Assembly: GCA_030522415.1 (NCBI GenBank)
Contig: CM060109.1
Location: 4,370,655 to 4,434,654, forward strand
Length of the DNA stretch: 64,000 bases
Direction: 5' to 3'
Source of the DNA: Channallabes apus
Lineage: Eukaryota; Chordata; Actinopteri; Siluriformes; Clariidae
In this document: one piece after another, positions 1 through 10,375 of the stretch
Position numbering within the stretch: position 1 is the first letter of the stretch
Layout of the letters: each line of letters opens with the position of its first letter
Translations under genes and position numbers: made by a program
The notes under the pieces: model-generated
Told to the model about the DNA's origin: nothing
The model's database searches: none
The model's input: the letters and a program-made list of their open reading frames with translations, nothing else

Positions 1-21
1 TTCTAATGCCTGGTCGATCCG

Positions 22-324
22 CTACAAAATGGATGAGATACAATTGGAATTGACGATGCATAGGTTTTAAGCAAACTGTTGCAGCATGATTTTCAGCGAC
101 ACCTGACTGGATAGCACAGTCCCGATGTGGATATTGGGCTGACCGACTTCATCGTGCACAAAGCTGATATGACAGCAGACTCGGGTAAGAAGACCAACAG
201 GGGCCTGTGCATCTATTCATGGACCATGCTAATAGATAGAATTTGTTGTCCTGATGTAGAATTTATTCTGCTAAAGTGTAGACTGTTTTATGTTTCTCAT
301 GAATTTGAATCTTTTTTTTTTTAA
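22..324 (+). pseudogene. LINE endonuclease fragment
   Basis: The conceptual protein of 127-324 carries the block TADSGKKTNRGLCIY and, further on, CCPDVEFILLKCRLFY. This is the middle of an apurinic-like endonuclease from a fish non-LTR retrotransposon, which normally nicks target DNA for reverse transcription. Just upstream (about 27-55) another frame reads KMDEIQLEL, which fits the same domain, so the fragment is frameshifted. Both ends of the endonuclease and all of the reverse transcriptase are missing. Assignment rests on remembered family patterns. The clade is not settled (Rex1/CR1- or Tx1-like). Confidence 0.55.
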
Positions 325-738
325 ACAACAACAAAAAAGATGCTCAGACATTTAGAATTCAGGTGTGTTCTTCTGTTACTTATTTATTTAAGATTATTAT
401 TTTATATAAAGTAAAAGCTATGCTTGTGTTTTCTATTAAAAGCTAAACGTGTAAAAAACAGGTGCAGCTCCTTAACCCTGCTTTCTGAGTGTGAAAGTTG
501 CGTACTGTGTCTCCAGCCTTGGTACACTTGTGGTTTTACCATACAGTGGTTACCTAATCGGTAAATAAAAGGTCTTTCTGAGTGTTATAATATAGTTTTA
601 AATAACAGATGTACAAATGTACAAAGATTTAGCTGAGAGGGAGACAAGACAAAAGCTGTGTTGGTAGGCAAATTGTTCCCTGTCCCCTTTTTTCAAAAAG
701 CATGACTTTAAAAAGTTACACAGGCAAGGTAACTACAT
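325..738. other. No gene seen
   Basis: AT-rich sequence with short homopolymers. I see no open frame, RNA gene or recognisable repeat. Confidence 0.5.
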
Positions 739-935
739 TGACATTTAGGCATTTGGCAGACGCTCTTATCCAGAGCGACTTACATTTTTATCTTATTATA
801 CATCTGAGCAGTTGAGGGTTAAGGGCCTTGCTCAAGGGCCCAACAGTGGCAACTTGGTGGTTGTGGGGTTTGAACCTGGGATCTTCCGAACCGTAGTCCA
901 ATGCCTTAACCACTGAGCTACCCCTGGCCCCCAGG
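739..935 (-). mobile_element. tRNA-derived SINE
   Basis: On the minus strand the element begins with a tRNA-like head: GGGGCCAGGGGTAGCTCAGT as A box, and the B-box-like GGTTCAAACCCC near 868. A body follows, then the fish SINE/LINE tail AAGTCGCTCTGGATAAGAGC, giving CATTTAGGCATTTGGCAGAC on the plus strand near 748. A related copy in plus orientation lies at 40943-41116. It is a retroposed repeat, not a tRNA gene. Confidence 0.85.
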
Positions 936-946
936 GTTATAACTAA

Positions 947-1058
947 CCTGGGGTCTCAGGAAGGCGCCTAATGTGGGGCCTCAGGAAGGTGCCTAACCTG
1001 GAGTCTCAGGAAGACGCCTAACCTGGGGTCTCAGGAAGACGCCTAACCTGGGGTCTCA
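947..1058 (+). repeat. 25-bp minisatellite, about 4.5 copies
   Basis: The unit is close to AAGACGCCTAACCTGGGGTC followed by TCAGG and repeats head to tail with a few substitutions. It starts directly after the SINE. Confidence 0.85.
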
Positions 1059-4000
1059 GATGTTAGCACCTTGCTTAGTATTTCTCTATATAAGCATTAT
1101 ATAAGGATATAAGCATTCTCTTACTCTAAGTGCTCCGCTGTTTAGCTAGTAGGTTGTGGAGGGGCTGTAAGGTGTTCTCTATGATGGTTAACAGTTTGTG
1201 ATCACACTTTGTACAGTTTGTGTAGCATCATTCTTTACTACCATTCTTTACTACCATCTCAAAACCCTCCAGGGGACTGCCCAATATTGAGCTACATTAG
1301 CCTTTATGATGGCTTTGTTGAGCATCTTAGAATCATCGCTGCTAATGCAGCTGTCCCAGCAGATAGATGCAAGAATACTGCATTTACTAGGAATGTAACG
1401 GTATTGTAAATACCGTCGTACCGCAATAACAATTTATTTCGATAATACCGTGGTCGCATGACGATAAAATGATAGGTCTTCTGAGAAAAGTTTGCTCAGG
1501 CGAATGGAGCGAACGGGAGGAAGCGGGAACTACAATTCCCATCAGCCCAGGCTGTAATGATCCAGTAATGCGGAAATGGCGGGTGCTGCTATTAGCGGTG
1601 AAGGAAAAGAGATGGAAAGAGTAATTAATCATTACGGAGTAAGCAGGTTTTAAAACGGATGAGGAGAAATACTTCTATTTAAGTACCTACCTGCCAATAC
1701 CTAGAACCAATTATAGTTATTAGGGGACAAAAATAGAAAATTGGACAAACGTGGACAAAATCAGTGTCCACAGACACTCACTCAATCAATATCTATAGCG
1801 CTTTATCCTTTAATCAGAGTTGTGGAGAGCCTGGAACCTATCTCCTAATTTTTTTTAAAATAAATAAATAAGTAAAAAGTCGTTATTTTTTTATTACAGT
1901 AAGACATTTACAATCAGTGCATCTCTAATAAGAAATGTCATGTGTTTCTTTTATTTATAATATTCTGTTTTTAATTTATGTTGATATATATTCTTAATGG
2001 TCTGTTTTATCTAATGTCTATCCATTTCTTTATTTTCTTAATGTTTAAAAAAAAATCATCAAATTATTGATGCATCAAATGAGAGCGACTATACTGGGGG
2101 AGAGTTACTGGACAAATACATTTTCAGCTGGTGGACATTAAAATAACGTAACTCACTGGTCATTAATTGGTTCAGCTATGACAGTCGGCGGATGCAGCAG
2201 GTTGGGTGGATGACGAACGATCTCACTCAGTGTGGACGTAACAAGTTGATTTTCATACCGGAACACAGCAGCACAGAGACATCCTGAGGTTAGACTGTTA
2301 AACTGCTGATACAGTCTCACTCAGAGTGCTAGAGAAAGTTCTGGTGGGATTTATGAGCACAAACGATAACAATATAAATTATTAGTAAATAATAAATTCA
2401 CAACTTACCAGTCGAGCAGAAATAACGTTAAATCTGTGTCCGTTTGGAAATGACTCCTCTCCCTCAACTATCTCCATCTGCTGAAAGCAGCACCGATATA
2501 AATCTCTGACCCCGAGTCATTTTTGTCAGATGCTTTTTGATTTCCTTGCTCTTCTTCAGACTTCTCTCCTTTCTTGCACTTCTTTTTAATAGACGCTGGC
2601 TCAGCTGAAACAGGAACTGATAGATCGCTAGCCTGAGAGTCGTCTAGTGACGTCTGAAGCCTCGCTGGAAAGAGAGCAGTAGAACTGAAGAGCTTCTAAA
2701 TTAAACTACCGCTTTTAGAAAACCTCTAATAGAAAAAACAGAAATAATAATATTTTTTCTTTGTTATCAAAAATTGTACGCATTAAAAGCCTCATGCGTC
2801 CGCACACTCACTGTCAAGTTGAGTTTTGATATTTTGGAGGCGTTTGAGGCAGTAAAACGTCGCCATTTCTTTATAATCCTACAGGTGGCGCACTCTGTAT
2901 ACAACTATTCACACATTTTCATCCTGTGGTAGGAGTAAATTATTAATATGATCTGAACATTTATGATAAACATTTTTAAAGGTTTAAAATTGTAACAAAA
3001 TCAGGGAAAATGCGATATTGAATCGGGATATTAATAAAATCATGATTTTTCAATTTTAACCAAATCAGCACTCTGCCAAAACATAGTATCAGTGCTGATT
3101 TAAGTTCTAAATATAATACAGAAAATGTGAAGCGAAGAGAAGCTACTTCTTGGGCAATGAATTTGAGCGTATCTTGCTTCCCTAAAATTTTAATTGTTAA
3201 CTTCAGTCATTTTTAATGTTGTCTTGCGTCACCCAATAATAATTTAAAATGCTAATTATTTATATTTCTTTGAGTATTGATACTAAAATTGGTGTTCAGA
3301 ATGACAATTAAGATCTTCAAAACATTTGAACTGAAATGTTGCGACACTAAAACATAAAAGGGCATGAGATTGTACAGTATGTAGCAAATGTGTTTCTTTT
3401 TATCTGATAAAAATGTAAATGTGTATGCGTATTTACAAAAAAACAAAGCATGGACCGGGAGATAAGACGTGTTAAGTATTATGAAAGATGGTGTTACAGT
3501 ACATGATCCTATATTAAAGTGTCACTATTTCACCTGGGTCAGACACTGCAAAACTCACTCCACAGACTTTAATAGGGTTCTGTCAAGTGGACACAATAAT
3601 TTTTGGACCACTTTGAGAAAACTGCTGTTCCGTGTTTAATTGTTGGAATATAAATGAAACTTGACATCCCATCATGTCATCTTTTTTGTTTGTTTGTTAG
3701 CACCAAGGAGGAGATGCAAATTTATCTCATCTTACCTTTGCATTTGAAGGCAATGACAAGAAGGGCAATCAAGCTATCCATCTAAAAGGAGCGAGAAAGC
3801 AAAACATATAGGTGGATTTGCTGATCATCAACTGCTCCCACTGGATCAATGTTTCATCATGCTTGTCCTAGAGCGAAATTCCTGGTAAGGGAAATCTGAC
3901 CTGAGGAATGAGGGGCACCTGATTCTATATTTTTACTACACTATAGTAAAACTATAGTAATTATAATGTGAATCTGAATCTGGCACTGGTGCATAGATGT

Positions 4001-4136
4001 GTGATTACACCCTGAGGTAACCAATGTCAGATGTGTACCCCCTTGCATGCTGTCTCGGGAAATCCCCACCTTTCCTGCTCTGGTAGTAATCCTGCCTGGG
4101 CTTTACCTCAGTTACAGGTGCCACAGAATTTTCCCC
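1059..4136. other. Gene-free, old repeat scraps
   Basis: No gene is supported. Visible scraps are a transposon-end-like stretch at 1387-1450 (AATGTAACGGTATTGTAAAT, with no matching opposite end found), a LINE-tail-like stretch near 1776-1850, and a dispersed repeat at 2837-2925. The short frames here have no recognisable motif. Confidence 0.5.
2837..2925 (+). repeat. Dispersed repeat, copy 1
   Basis: Contains CGCCATTTCTTTATAATCCT followed by ACAGGTGGC. The same stretch, with similar flanks, recurs at 44429-44510 inside an intron of the PRDM9-like gene. Probably parts of one transposon family that I cannot name. Confidence 0.7.
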
Positions 4137-4186
4137 ATTTTATTTTATTTTATTTTATTTTATTTTATTTTATTTTATTTTATTAA
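4137..4186 (+). repeat. (TTTTA)n microsatellite
   Basis: About ten pentanucleotide copies in an uninterrupted run. Confidence 0.95.
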
Positions 4187-4453
4187 TAGCCTTTTTCAGG
4201 TTGGAGTACTCCAGCATGATTTCTACTGGCAATTATTAGGTGGCCAGCTGGGCCTTGGTAATGAGCAGATGGGTTTCCTATTGGGACTCACAGCAGCCCC
4301 ACATAGAGCAGACCTTAGGGTTAGCTTGCTTGTCCGTCTTTAAGTAATATTAATTGCTTCCTTAAAAGTCTAGATGCTAGAACAGGCGTACAGTATCTGC
4401 TTCATCTATCCCAGGTTTCAGCACCTACATGTTCTCAATAATTGACCATAGGT

Positions 4454-4633
4454 CAGTGGTTCTCAATCATATTCCTGGAGGTTCTGTGAAATTTTAGTTT
4501 TTTCCCCCTCTACTGACTTCAATCAGGAAAAGTATGTTAATTAGTTGATTGGTTAAATCAGTTGTGCAGAGAGCTAAGATAGCACTAAATGTGCAGGGAA
4601 GTGGTCCTCCATGACAGTAGTTGAGAATCATTG
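4454..4633. mobile_element. Small hAT-like MITE
   Basis: 180 bp bounded by CAGTGGTTCTCAA and its near inverse TTGAGAATCATTG. The flanking octamers CCATAGGT and CCATAAAA match at 5 of 8 positions, a weak 8-bp target duplication. The same terminal motif bounds the larger elements at 57797 and 61055. Confidence 0.55.
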
Positions 4634-4887
4634 CCATAAAAGGGAACTATTACACCTTACCTAATGGTTCAACCTGCTCCTCTCCACTCCCAGTTAACAC
4701 TCAACCAGACAGCCATGTATCAGAGGTAAAATACTGTCTGAAATCTTTGATTCATTTATCAAGAAGTTTAACTCATATAGAGGCCCCACCTTGCAACTTG
4801 TAGAACTTAAAGGATCTGCTGCTAACAACTTGGTGTCCGCTACCAAAGAACTCCTTCAGTCCATGCCTGGGTGGATCAGAGCTTTCA
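4634..4887. other. No gene seen
   Basis: A short stretch between the MITE and the Gypsy LTR. The part at 4810-4887 looks like the degraded end of an unidentified repeat. Confidence 0.4.
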
Positions 4888-5271
4888 TGTCAGAGATGAA
4901 CTAACCTGAGGTGACCAGAAGATGTAGCTTTAGCGGTTAGCCCGATGTAGCGTGGATGGTAAACCCAAACGCGGAGTAACAGCGAGTAGGCAGGATAACC
5001 ACGCGATTTAGTTTAAGGACTCTCACGAAAGGGGAGCAAAGGAAAAACACAAATTTAACCCGCGTCCTATAAATACACACACAACGGTAGGAAGCAACAA
5101 CCAAAAGATTGTGAGTACTCACGGTTTGATGAACGCCAACCTGAACCGACATGGGCCGAACTCAATGACTGAGCGGTAAGCCACCGTTTGTTTACTCCTC
5201 TTATACTTCCTGGTAGGCGGCCGTCTTACTTCCAGGTCCTAGTGCCGGCCGCAGATTGGGTGTGCATGACA
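4888..5271 (-). repeat. Gypsy 3' LTR
   Basis: Read on the minus strand it starts TGTCATGCACACCC at 5271 and ends TGACA at 4888, giving the expected TG...CA ends. The boundaries come from comparison with a second, solo copy at 49554-49917, with which it shares ACTAGGACC, ACGCGGGTT, CTCCCCTT and GTTATCCTGCC in the same order. Confidence 0.8.
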
Positions 5272-6561
5272 GTACCATCCTGTCCAGGACCGACTCCCGA
5301 CGGTCCTGGGGTGGAGGATACCCTGCGACGGTAGTCTTGGATTAGTTCGGGGTCGAGGATGAACCGGGCCGGGATCCAAGACCGCTCCTCGGGGCCGTAA
5401 CCCTCCCAATCGACCAGGTACTGAGTACCTCTGCCCCGAGGGCGCAAATCGAGGATCCGGCGCACGGTGTAGGCGAGACCACCGTCGATGATCCGGGGAG
5501 GAGGAGCAGGGGGGGGAGGGTGGAATCATGGGGGATGTGATGAAGGGCTTTAGCTGTGAGATGTGAAAGACTGGGTGGATACGGAGCGCCGCAGGCAGCT
5601 GGAACCGGTAGGTGACAGGGTTTATCCGGTGAGTGATGTGGTATGGACCAATGAACCTGGGTGAAAGTTTTCTTGACTCAGTGCGGAGGTGAAGATTTTT
5701 GGTTGAAAGCCATAGCTTATCACCTACGTGGAACAATCGTCCCGGGGGGTGCCGACGGCGATGTTGAGTTGTGTAGCGGGCGTTGGCCTGTTGGATGGCC
5801 CGATTGGCTTGCATCCACAACCGTCGACACCTGCGGACCAACTGTTGGGCTGACGGCACATCAACCTCTGGTTCCTGGTGTTTGAACATCGAAGGTTGGA
5901 AGCCGTGGCATACCTCAAATGGGCTTAGCTTCGTGGCCGATGAGACATGAAGATTATGGGAAAGTTCTGCCCAGATGAGGTAGCGAGCCCAGGAGCGCTG
6001 ACGATCGGCAATAAAGCATCTTAGGTAGCACTCCAGTTGTTGGTTGGCCCGCTCCGTCTGACCGTTAGTCTGTGGGTGGTATCCGGATGAAAGACTGCAG
6101 GTCGAATCGATCAGACGGCAGAAGGCTTTCCAGAATCTGGCAGTGAACTGGGGCCCTCTGTCCAAGACGATGCCCTTGGGGAACCCATGCAGACGGACTA
6201 CGTGCTCTAATATCAGCTCAGCTGTTTCCTTGGCTGACGGGAGTCCGGTGAGAGCCACCAAGTGCACGGCCTTAGAGAACCGGTCAATGATGGTCATGAT
6301 GGTGTCCTTTCCTTCTGAGGTCGGCAGGCCCACAACAAAGTCGACGGCAATGTGCGTCCAGGGCCGACGGGGAACCGGAAGAGGTTGAAGATCTCCTGGG
6401 GTTGGTTGATTTGGGTTTTTGGCCCTGGCACACACTGGGCACACGCCTGAACGAACTCTTTGGTGTCCTTCACCATTGATGGCCACCAGAAGTCCCGTTG
6501 AAGGAACTGAAGGGTCCGTTTGGTGCCTGGATGCCCCGCGATGGTGGAAGAGTGGCCCCAC
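5226..6561 (-). pseudogene. Gypsy integrase and chromodomain
   Basis: Two overlapping minus frames. 6561-5239 encodes the integrase: zinc-domain cysteines CPVCARAK, the D,D,E core (AVDFVVGLP, VLDRGPQFT, NGQTERANQ) and a GPY/F-type stretch FIGPYHI. Around 5500, in a run of Gs, the frame shifts, and 5465-5226 encodes the chromodomain ([19 protein letters not shown]), which in chromoviruses directs integration to marked chromatin. The core triad is intact but the frames are not continuous, so no working protein is expected. The last codons run into the LTR, as is usual for the family. Confidence 0.88.
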
Positions 6562-6947
6562 TGAAGGACTTCGGACTTCATGGCGTTGTGCACGTAGAGT
6601 CGTCCAGGCGGCACACCTGCTGGTTCGGTTTCTAAGGTCTGTGCCTGGCGGACCCTCGTCTCCAGATTCAGGTGTAGTGGTGCAATGATTTTGGAGGAGG
6701 GTAGGACAGGCGCAGGGTCCGCCCGGGGTGGTTCCATCTCTAGTTGATGCGAGAGGGCATCTGCCTTGGTGTTCTTCGACCCCGGGCGGTATGAGAGGTG
6801 GAAGTTATAATGTTCAAAGAACAATGCCCACCGCGCCTGTCGGGGATTCAGCTGTTTTAAGCTTCTGATGGTGATGAGATTCTGGTGGTCAGTCCAGATG
6901 ATGAATGGCTCCCTGGTGCCCTGGAGCCAGTGACGCCATTCCTCCAA
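6294..6947 (-). pseudogene. Gypsy RNase H to zinc-binding region
   Basis: The frame contains the RNase H segment FIIWTDHQNLITI, the typical LSYRPGSKNTKADALSHQL, and the histidine half of the integrase HHCC domain (about 6560-6480). It overlaps the integrase frame near 6294-6561 in another register, so at least one frameshift separates it from the downstream integrase core. Confidence 0.85.
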
Positions 6948-7055
6948 AGCCCACTTTATGGCCAGCAGCTCGCGGTCCCCTACCCCGTATCGCTGCTGAG
7001 TGGTGTCAAATTTTTTGGAGAAGAAACTACATGGATGTAGTTTCTGATCTGGACC

Positions 7056-7365
7056 TCATTGTGAGAGAACAGCTCCAGCGCCCACATCTGAAGCGTCCAC
7101 CTCCACAACGAATGGCTTACTGGTGTCGGGATGGAGAAGGATGGGAGCGGTGGTGAAGCGGTTACAGAGTCCTTCAAAGGCAGAGATGGCAGCAGGGTTG
7201 AGGTGGAAAGGGAGAGAGGAAGGACGAGTCAGAGCGGTTAAGGGGGCGGCAACTGTACTGTAGTCCTGGATAAAGTGACGGTAGAAATTCGCAAACCCGA
7301 GAAACCGTTGAAGTTGCTTGAGGGTCTTGGGTAGGGGCCAATGACGCACAATTTCCAGCTTGAGG
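7056..7365 (-). pseudogene. Gypsy reverse transcriptase, C-terminal end
   Basis: Encodes [19 protein letters not shown] and [18 protein letters not shown], the RT thumb and the start of RNase H. The catalytic YxDD box lies upstream in the family and is absent, lost at the truncation near 7365. A frameshift separates it from the RNase H frame that starts at 6947. Confidence 0.85.
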
Positions 7366-7435
7366 AGAGGAATCAGTAAAAGTCTAACGTGTAGTTTTCT
7401 CAGTACTGAATGAGTTATCCTTAATATTGTTTGAC

Positions 7436-8932
7436 AATATGGCGACGTGTTTTCAGGATCCTAAGTGTGACGGACGGCGGTCCTCACTAGTTTGTGAATC
7501 CCTGCCCTATGCCGATGATTCCTGTTTTGAGAAGGAATTGGGGCAGATGTTGGATAAATTGTGTAGCAAAAAAAAGGTGAAGCTATGCAAATTTCTTGGT
7601 GTTAAAGATGAGGATAAATGGACTAGAGAGCAATGTTTTTCTGCTTTGGAAAGGTGTGTGCAGCGTAAAGACCTTGAAGCTGCAGTTCAAGTATTTAGGC
7701 AGTGGCATGCTCTTCTAATACAATCACACGCTGCAGAGCGGGATTGTGAGAAGCGTGAGAGTGACGAAAAGATCAGTAAACTTGCGCAGGAATGCGCTAA
7801 TCATAAGCGTGCCACTCAATCTACTCAAAAAACATGTGAGCAGTCTCAGCGCTCAATTAACTCTCTCCAAACCAAACTCGAGGTTTTCGAAAAACAAGCA
7901 GGGAAGCTGTCTCTGTCTAAATCAAAGCCATTGTTTCCATCTCTTCCTAATCTTGGCTATGATATACAATTAAGAGAGCAGTCAGAGGTTGAGGATTCTG
8001 ACTTAGATCCAACACGCATCGGTGTGGCTCCGATGGCTGTGAGAGAATCTCACTCTAAAAAAGATGAAGACTCAAAAGTAACAATCACATACAAGCCACT
8101 GAGTCCTGCTGAAGTCGATCGTATGGCAAAAGACATGGGCCCTTTCTTAACGCAGATGCAGCGTAAAATTCAGTTGTATAATTTCCACCCTCTGGATGTG
8201 ATTGCCTTAACTTCCCAGATTTTTCTGCCCTCAGAAGTAGATAGGTTAAGAGCTTATTATCAGGCTTGTGAGGACAAACAAAAGCTTACTTCAGCAAAAG
8301 CTGTGCAGAAGTGTTCTGATGACCTTCTTATGATTATTCGTGATTTTGTGGACTGTAATGAATGCTGGCGTAAAGTTGTGGATTGTCAGCAGGCAAAAAA
8401 TTAGTCTGTCCTTGAATACACTCAGCGCTATGCCCAGGTGTTTATGTTGTATGGTGGGAATGGTTTGAGCTCTACAGACGAGGTGATGGCAAGCCGAATT
8501 CCCCTTGCGCAGTTGGCTGATGGCTTACGTGCTGAGTTACGCAAGGTGTTGCCGCTTCTGAAACCTGGGTGGCAGAAGTCCACACTTAATGATCTCTCTG
8601 ACAGTCTTTCAGCATATGAAAGAGATTCCAATGTGAAAACACATGTGTCTGCATTGATGCAAGCTGCTGTTGATGTGGAAAATGCTCAATCTGTTCCACG
8701 TGATGTCTGTCGCTATTGTCATAAGCCTGGACACTGGTACAAGGCTTGCCGGAAGCGAAAGGCAGACATGAAAAAGCAGAAATGTGCTTCAGACTCTGGA
8801 GGTTCTCAGCCTGACTTGAGGGGCGGAGCTCTTTCGCCTGACATGGCAGGGCAGATCATTCAGATCTTGCAAAGTGCTTCCCAGGCAGCGTCACTTGGTT
8901 TGCCTCCTCCCCCACCGCCGCAGTCTTTTTAG
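7436..8932 (+). pseudogene. gag: ERV gag
   Basis: The likely start is ATG at 7436; an in-frame ATG at 7427 is also possible. The frame is open to a TAG at 8402-8404 and continues in the same register to 8932. The region around 7700-7900 is rich in charged residues with coiled-coil character. A retroviral zinc knuckle CRYCHKPGHWYKAC (C-x2-C-x4-H-x4-C) lies at about 8709-8750, and the end is proline-rich. Gag forms the particle and binds RNA through the knuckle. The stop separates the N-terminal part from the knuckle. Confidence 0.85.
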
Positions 8933-8934
8933 AT

Positions 8935-9300
8935 ATGAAAGCTGTGAGAGCCTATTTGCAGCCAATTACCTTTGAGCAAGATAACAGACTGTATGTTGTC
9001 ATCACTGTTAATGGTGTGGAATGTAGCTTTTTAATTGACACAGGTGCACAAGTTTCTATAATTCCATTAGAGATGGCTAAGAAGCTGGGTCTTCATTTAA
9101 CCAAATCAAACACTATCATTGCTGGTGTGACTGGGAAAGTTGTCATATTTACATAACAGAGCCTGTTTGCTTATGTTTTGGTCCTAGATCACTTGATGTC
9201 TCTCTAATGGTAGCAGAAATTAATACTTCCCCTATTTTGGGTATTGATGTTATCTCACATTTACACATGCAGTTGGATTTTGAAGCAGATCCCATGATTG
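8935..9300 (+). pseudogene. pro: ERV aspartic protease
   Basis: Lies just after the gag stop in a different frame. It carries the retropepsin motif FLIDTGAQVS (active-site D-T-G) and, after a frame change near 9150, the family's second conserved block ILGIDVISHLHM at about 9234. The enzyme would cleave the polyproteins. The frameshift between the two blocks makes it inactive as it stands. Confidence 0.82.
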
Positions 9301-9511
9301 CTAATCATCCTATTTGGGCTAAAGATAAGAACGATTGTGGTCTATTGGACATTGAACCAGTGCGGCTCACTGGAAAACCCCCACCTATGACCAAACAGTA
9401 CCCTCTTTCACAGGAAGCTATTGAGGGGATTCGGCCTGTAATCACTGATTTGGTAAGCCGAGGCATTTTGATTAAGGCATATAGCTCCTCTTCCTCTCCG
9501 TTGTGGCCTGT
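9301..9511 (+). pseudogene. pol: ERV reverse transcriptase, N-terminal part
   Basis: Continues the 9207 frame through the start of the RT fingers (PPMTKQYPLSQEAIEGI, then SSSSSPLWPVR). The coding sequence stops at 9511, where a solo LTR is inserted, and resumes at 10376 on the far side. The 4-bp duplication CAGG at 9512-9515 and 10372-10375 marks the event. Confidence 0.85.
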
Positions 9512-9515
9512 CAGG

Positions 9516-10371
9516 TGTTACGACCCGCGACATGATGGTCGCTGTTTGTGTGTTATGCGTCTGTGTTGCTGTGCTTCGAAGCATGTGTGTATGTATATTG
9601 TGTCCAGGTCCCGCTCCAGGTTTTCTGGCTGCCACTACAGCGTGTCCAGGTCGCGTGCCGCTCCGGATTCCAGTCCAGGTCTTCACTCCAGGCCTGACCT
9701 TCCACACGTGCGCTTCCGCCCTGAGTGACGTCAGCAACGAGCGGACCAGTGATAAACCGAAGAGAGACATGGGAACGGGGAGGCGTGTAGGCGAGGTGTT
9801 GATTGTTTGGAGAGAGAGTTTGTGATTTTGGAGTTTGTTGATATTGGATTGTGTTTTCTGGTTTTGACTTTATTGCATCCCTTGACTTTGATTCTTGCTT
9901 TGTCCCTTTTGGTTTGTTTGCTTGGTTTTTGTTTATATATATTTTTGTGAATCATTTCTTTGTATGTTTGTGCACTCACCAGTTGTAGGGGTGTGGCTGC
10001 CATTTGCTTTGGGTAAAAGGGGATTTATTCACTGTTTTTCGTTTAGGAAGTTAGGTAAGGTATCTGTATTTTTATTTGTGTTTTGTTTGCTAGGTAACTT
10101 AGCTTATCAAGTACAGATACCCGTTTTGTTTATTATTTTGGCCTGGGTCCACCCTGAAGCTGATCCTGGTGTGGTGTTTGTACCTTTATTTATACCTTTA
10201 TTTGCATTCGCTTTGTGTAAAGCAATACAAACCATCATTTGGCCAGTTGAAGTATCTGTCTATTCCTTTCTGGTATCTTACACAATTATATTCCACGTTT
10301 TCTCACAGTTTAAAATAGAACCCCGAACCAATCATTTGCTATACGGCCCAACCCTAGACTGGGACATAACA
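9516..10371 (+). mobile_element. Solo LTR inserted in ERV RT
   Basis: 856 bp starting TGTTACGACCC and ending GGGACATAACA, so TG...CA with short inverted ends, flanked by the direct repeat CAGG (9512-9515, 10372-10375). It contains no coding region. A relative in reverse orientation lies at 62394-63035. It is a different family from the host ERV, whose own LTR (16890-17267) is unrelated. Confidence 0.85.
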
Positions 10372-10375
10372 CAGG

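Larger units (their letters stand above)
4888..7365 (-). mobile_element. Ty3/Gypsy chromovirus, 5'-truncated
   Basis: On the minus strand the order is the end of reverse transcriptase, RNase H, zinc-binding and integrase domains, a chromodomain, then an LTR. This is the Ty3/Gypsy order with the C-terminal chromodomain of chromoviruses. Gag, protease, most of RT and the 5' LTR are missing: the element stops near 7365, about 70 bp before the gag start of the retrovirus on the other strand. Pol is broken into several frames. It probably inserted next to, or replaced, the retrovirus 5' end. Confidence 0.9.

Noticed and set aside
868..935. Possible tRNA gene on the minus strand
   Set aside because: Only the A and B boxes are tRNA-like; the sequence continues into a SINE body and tail, and related copies occur at 40943 and 40828.
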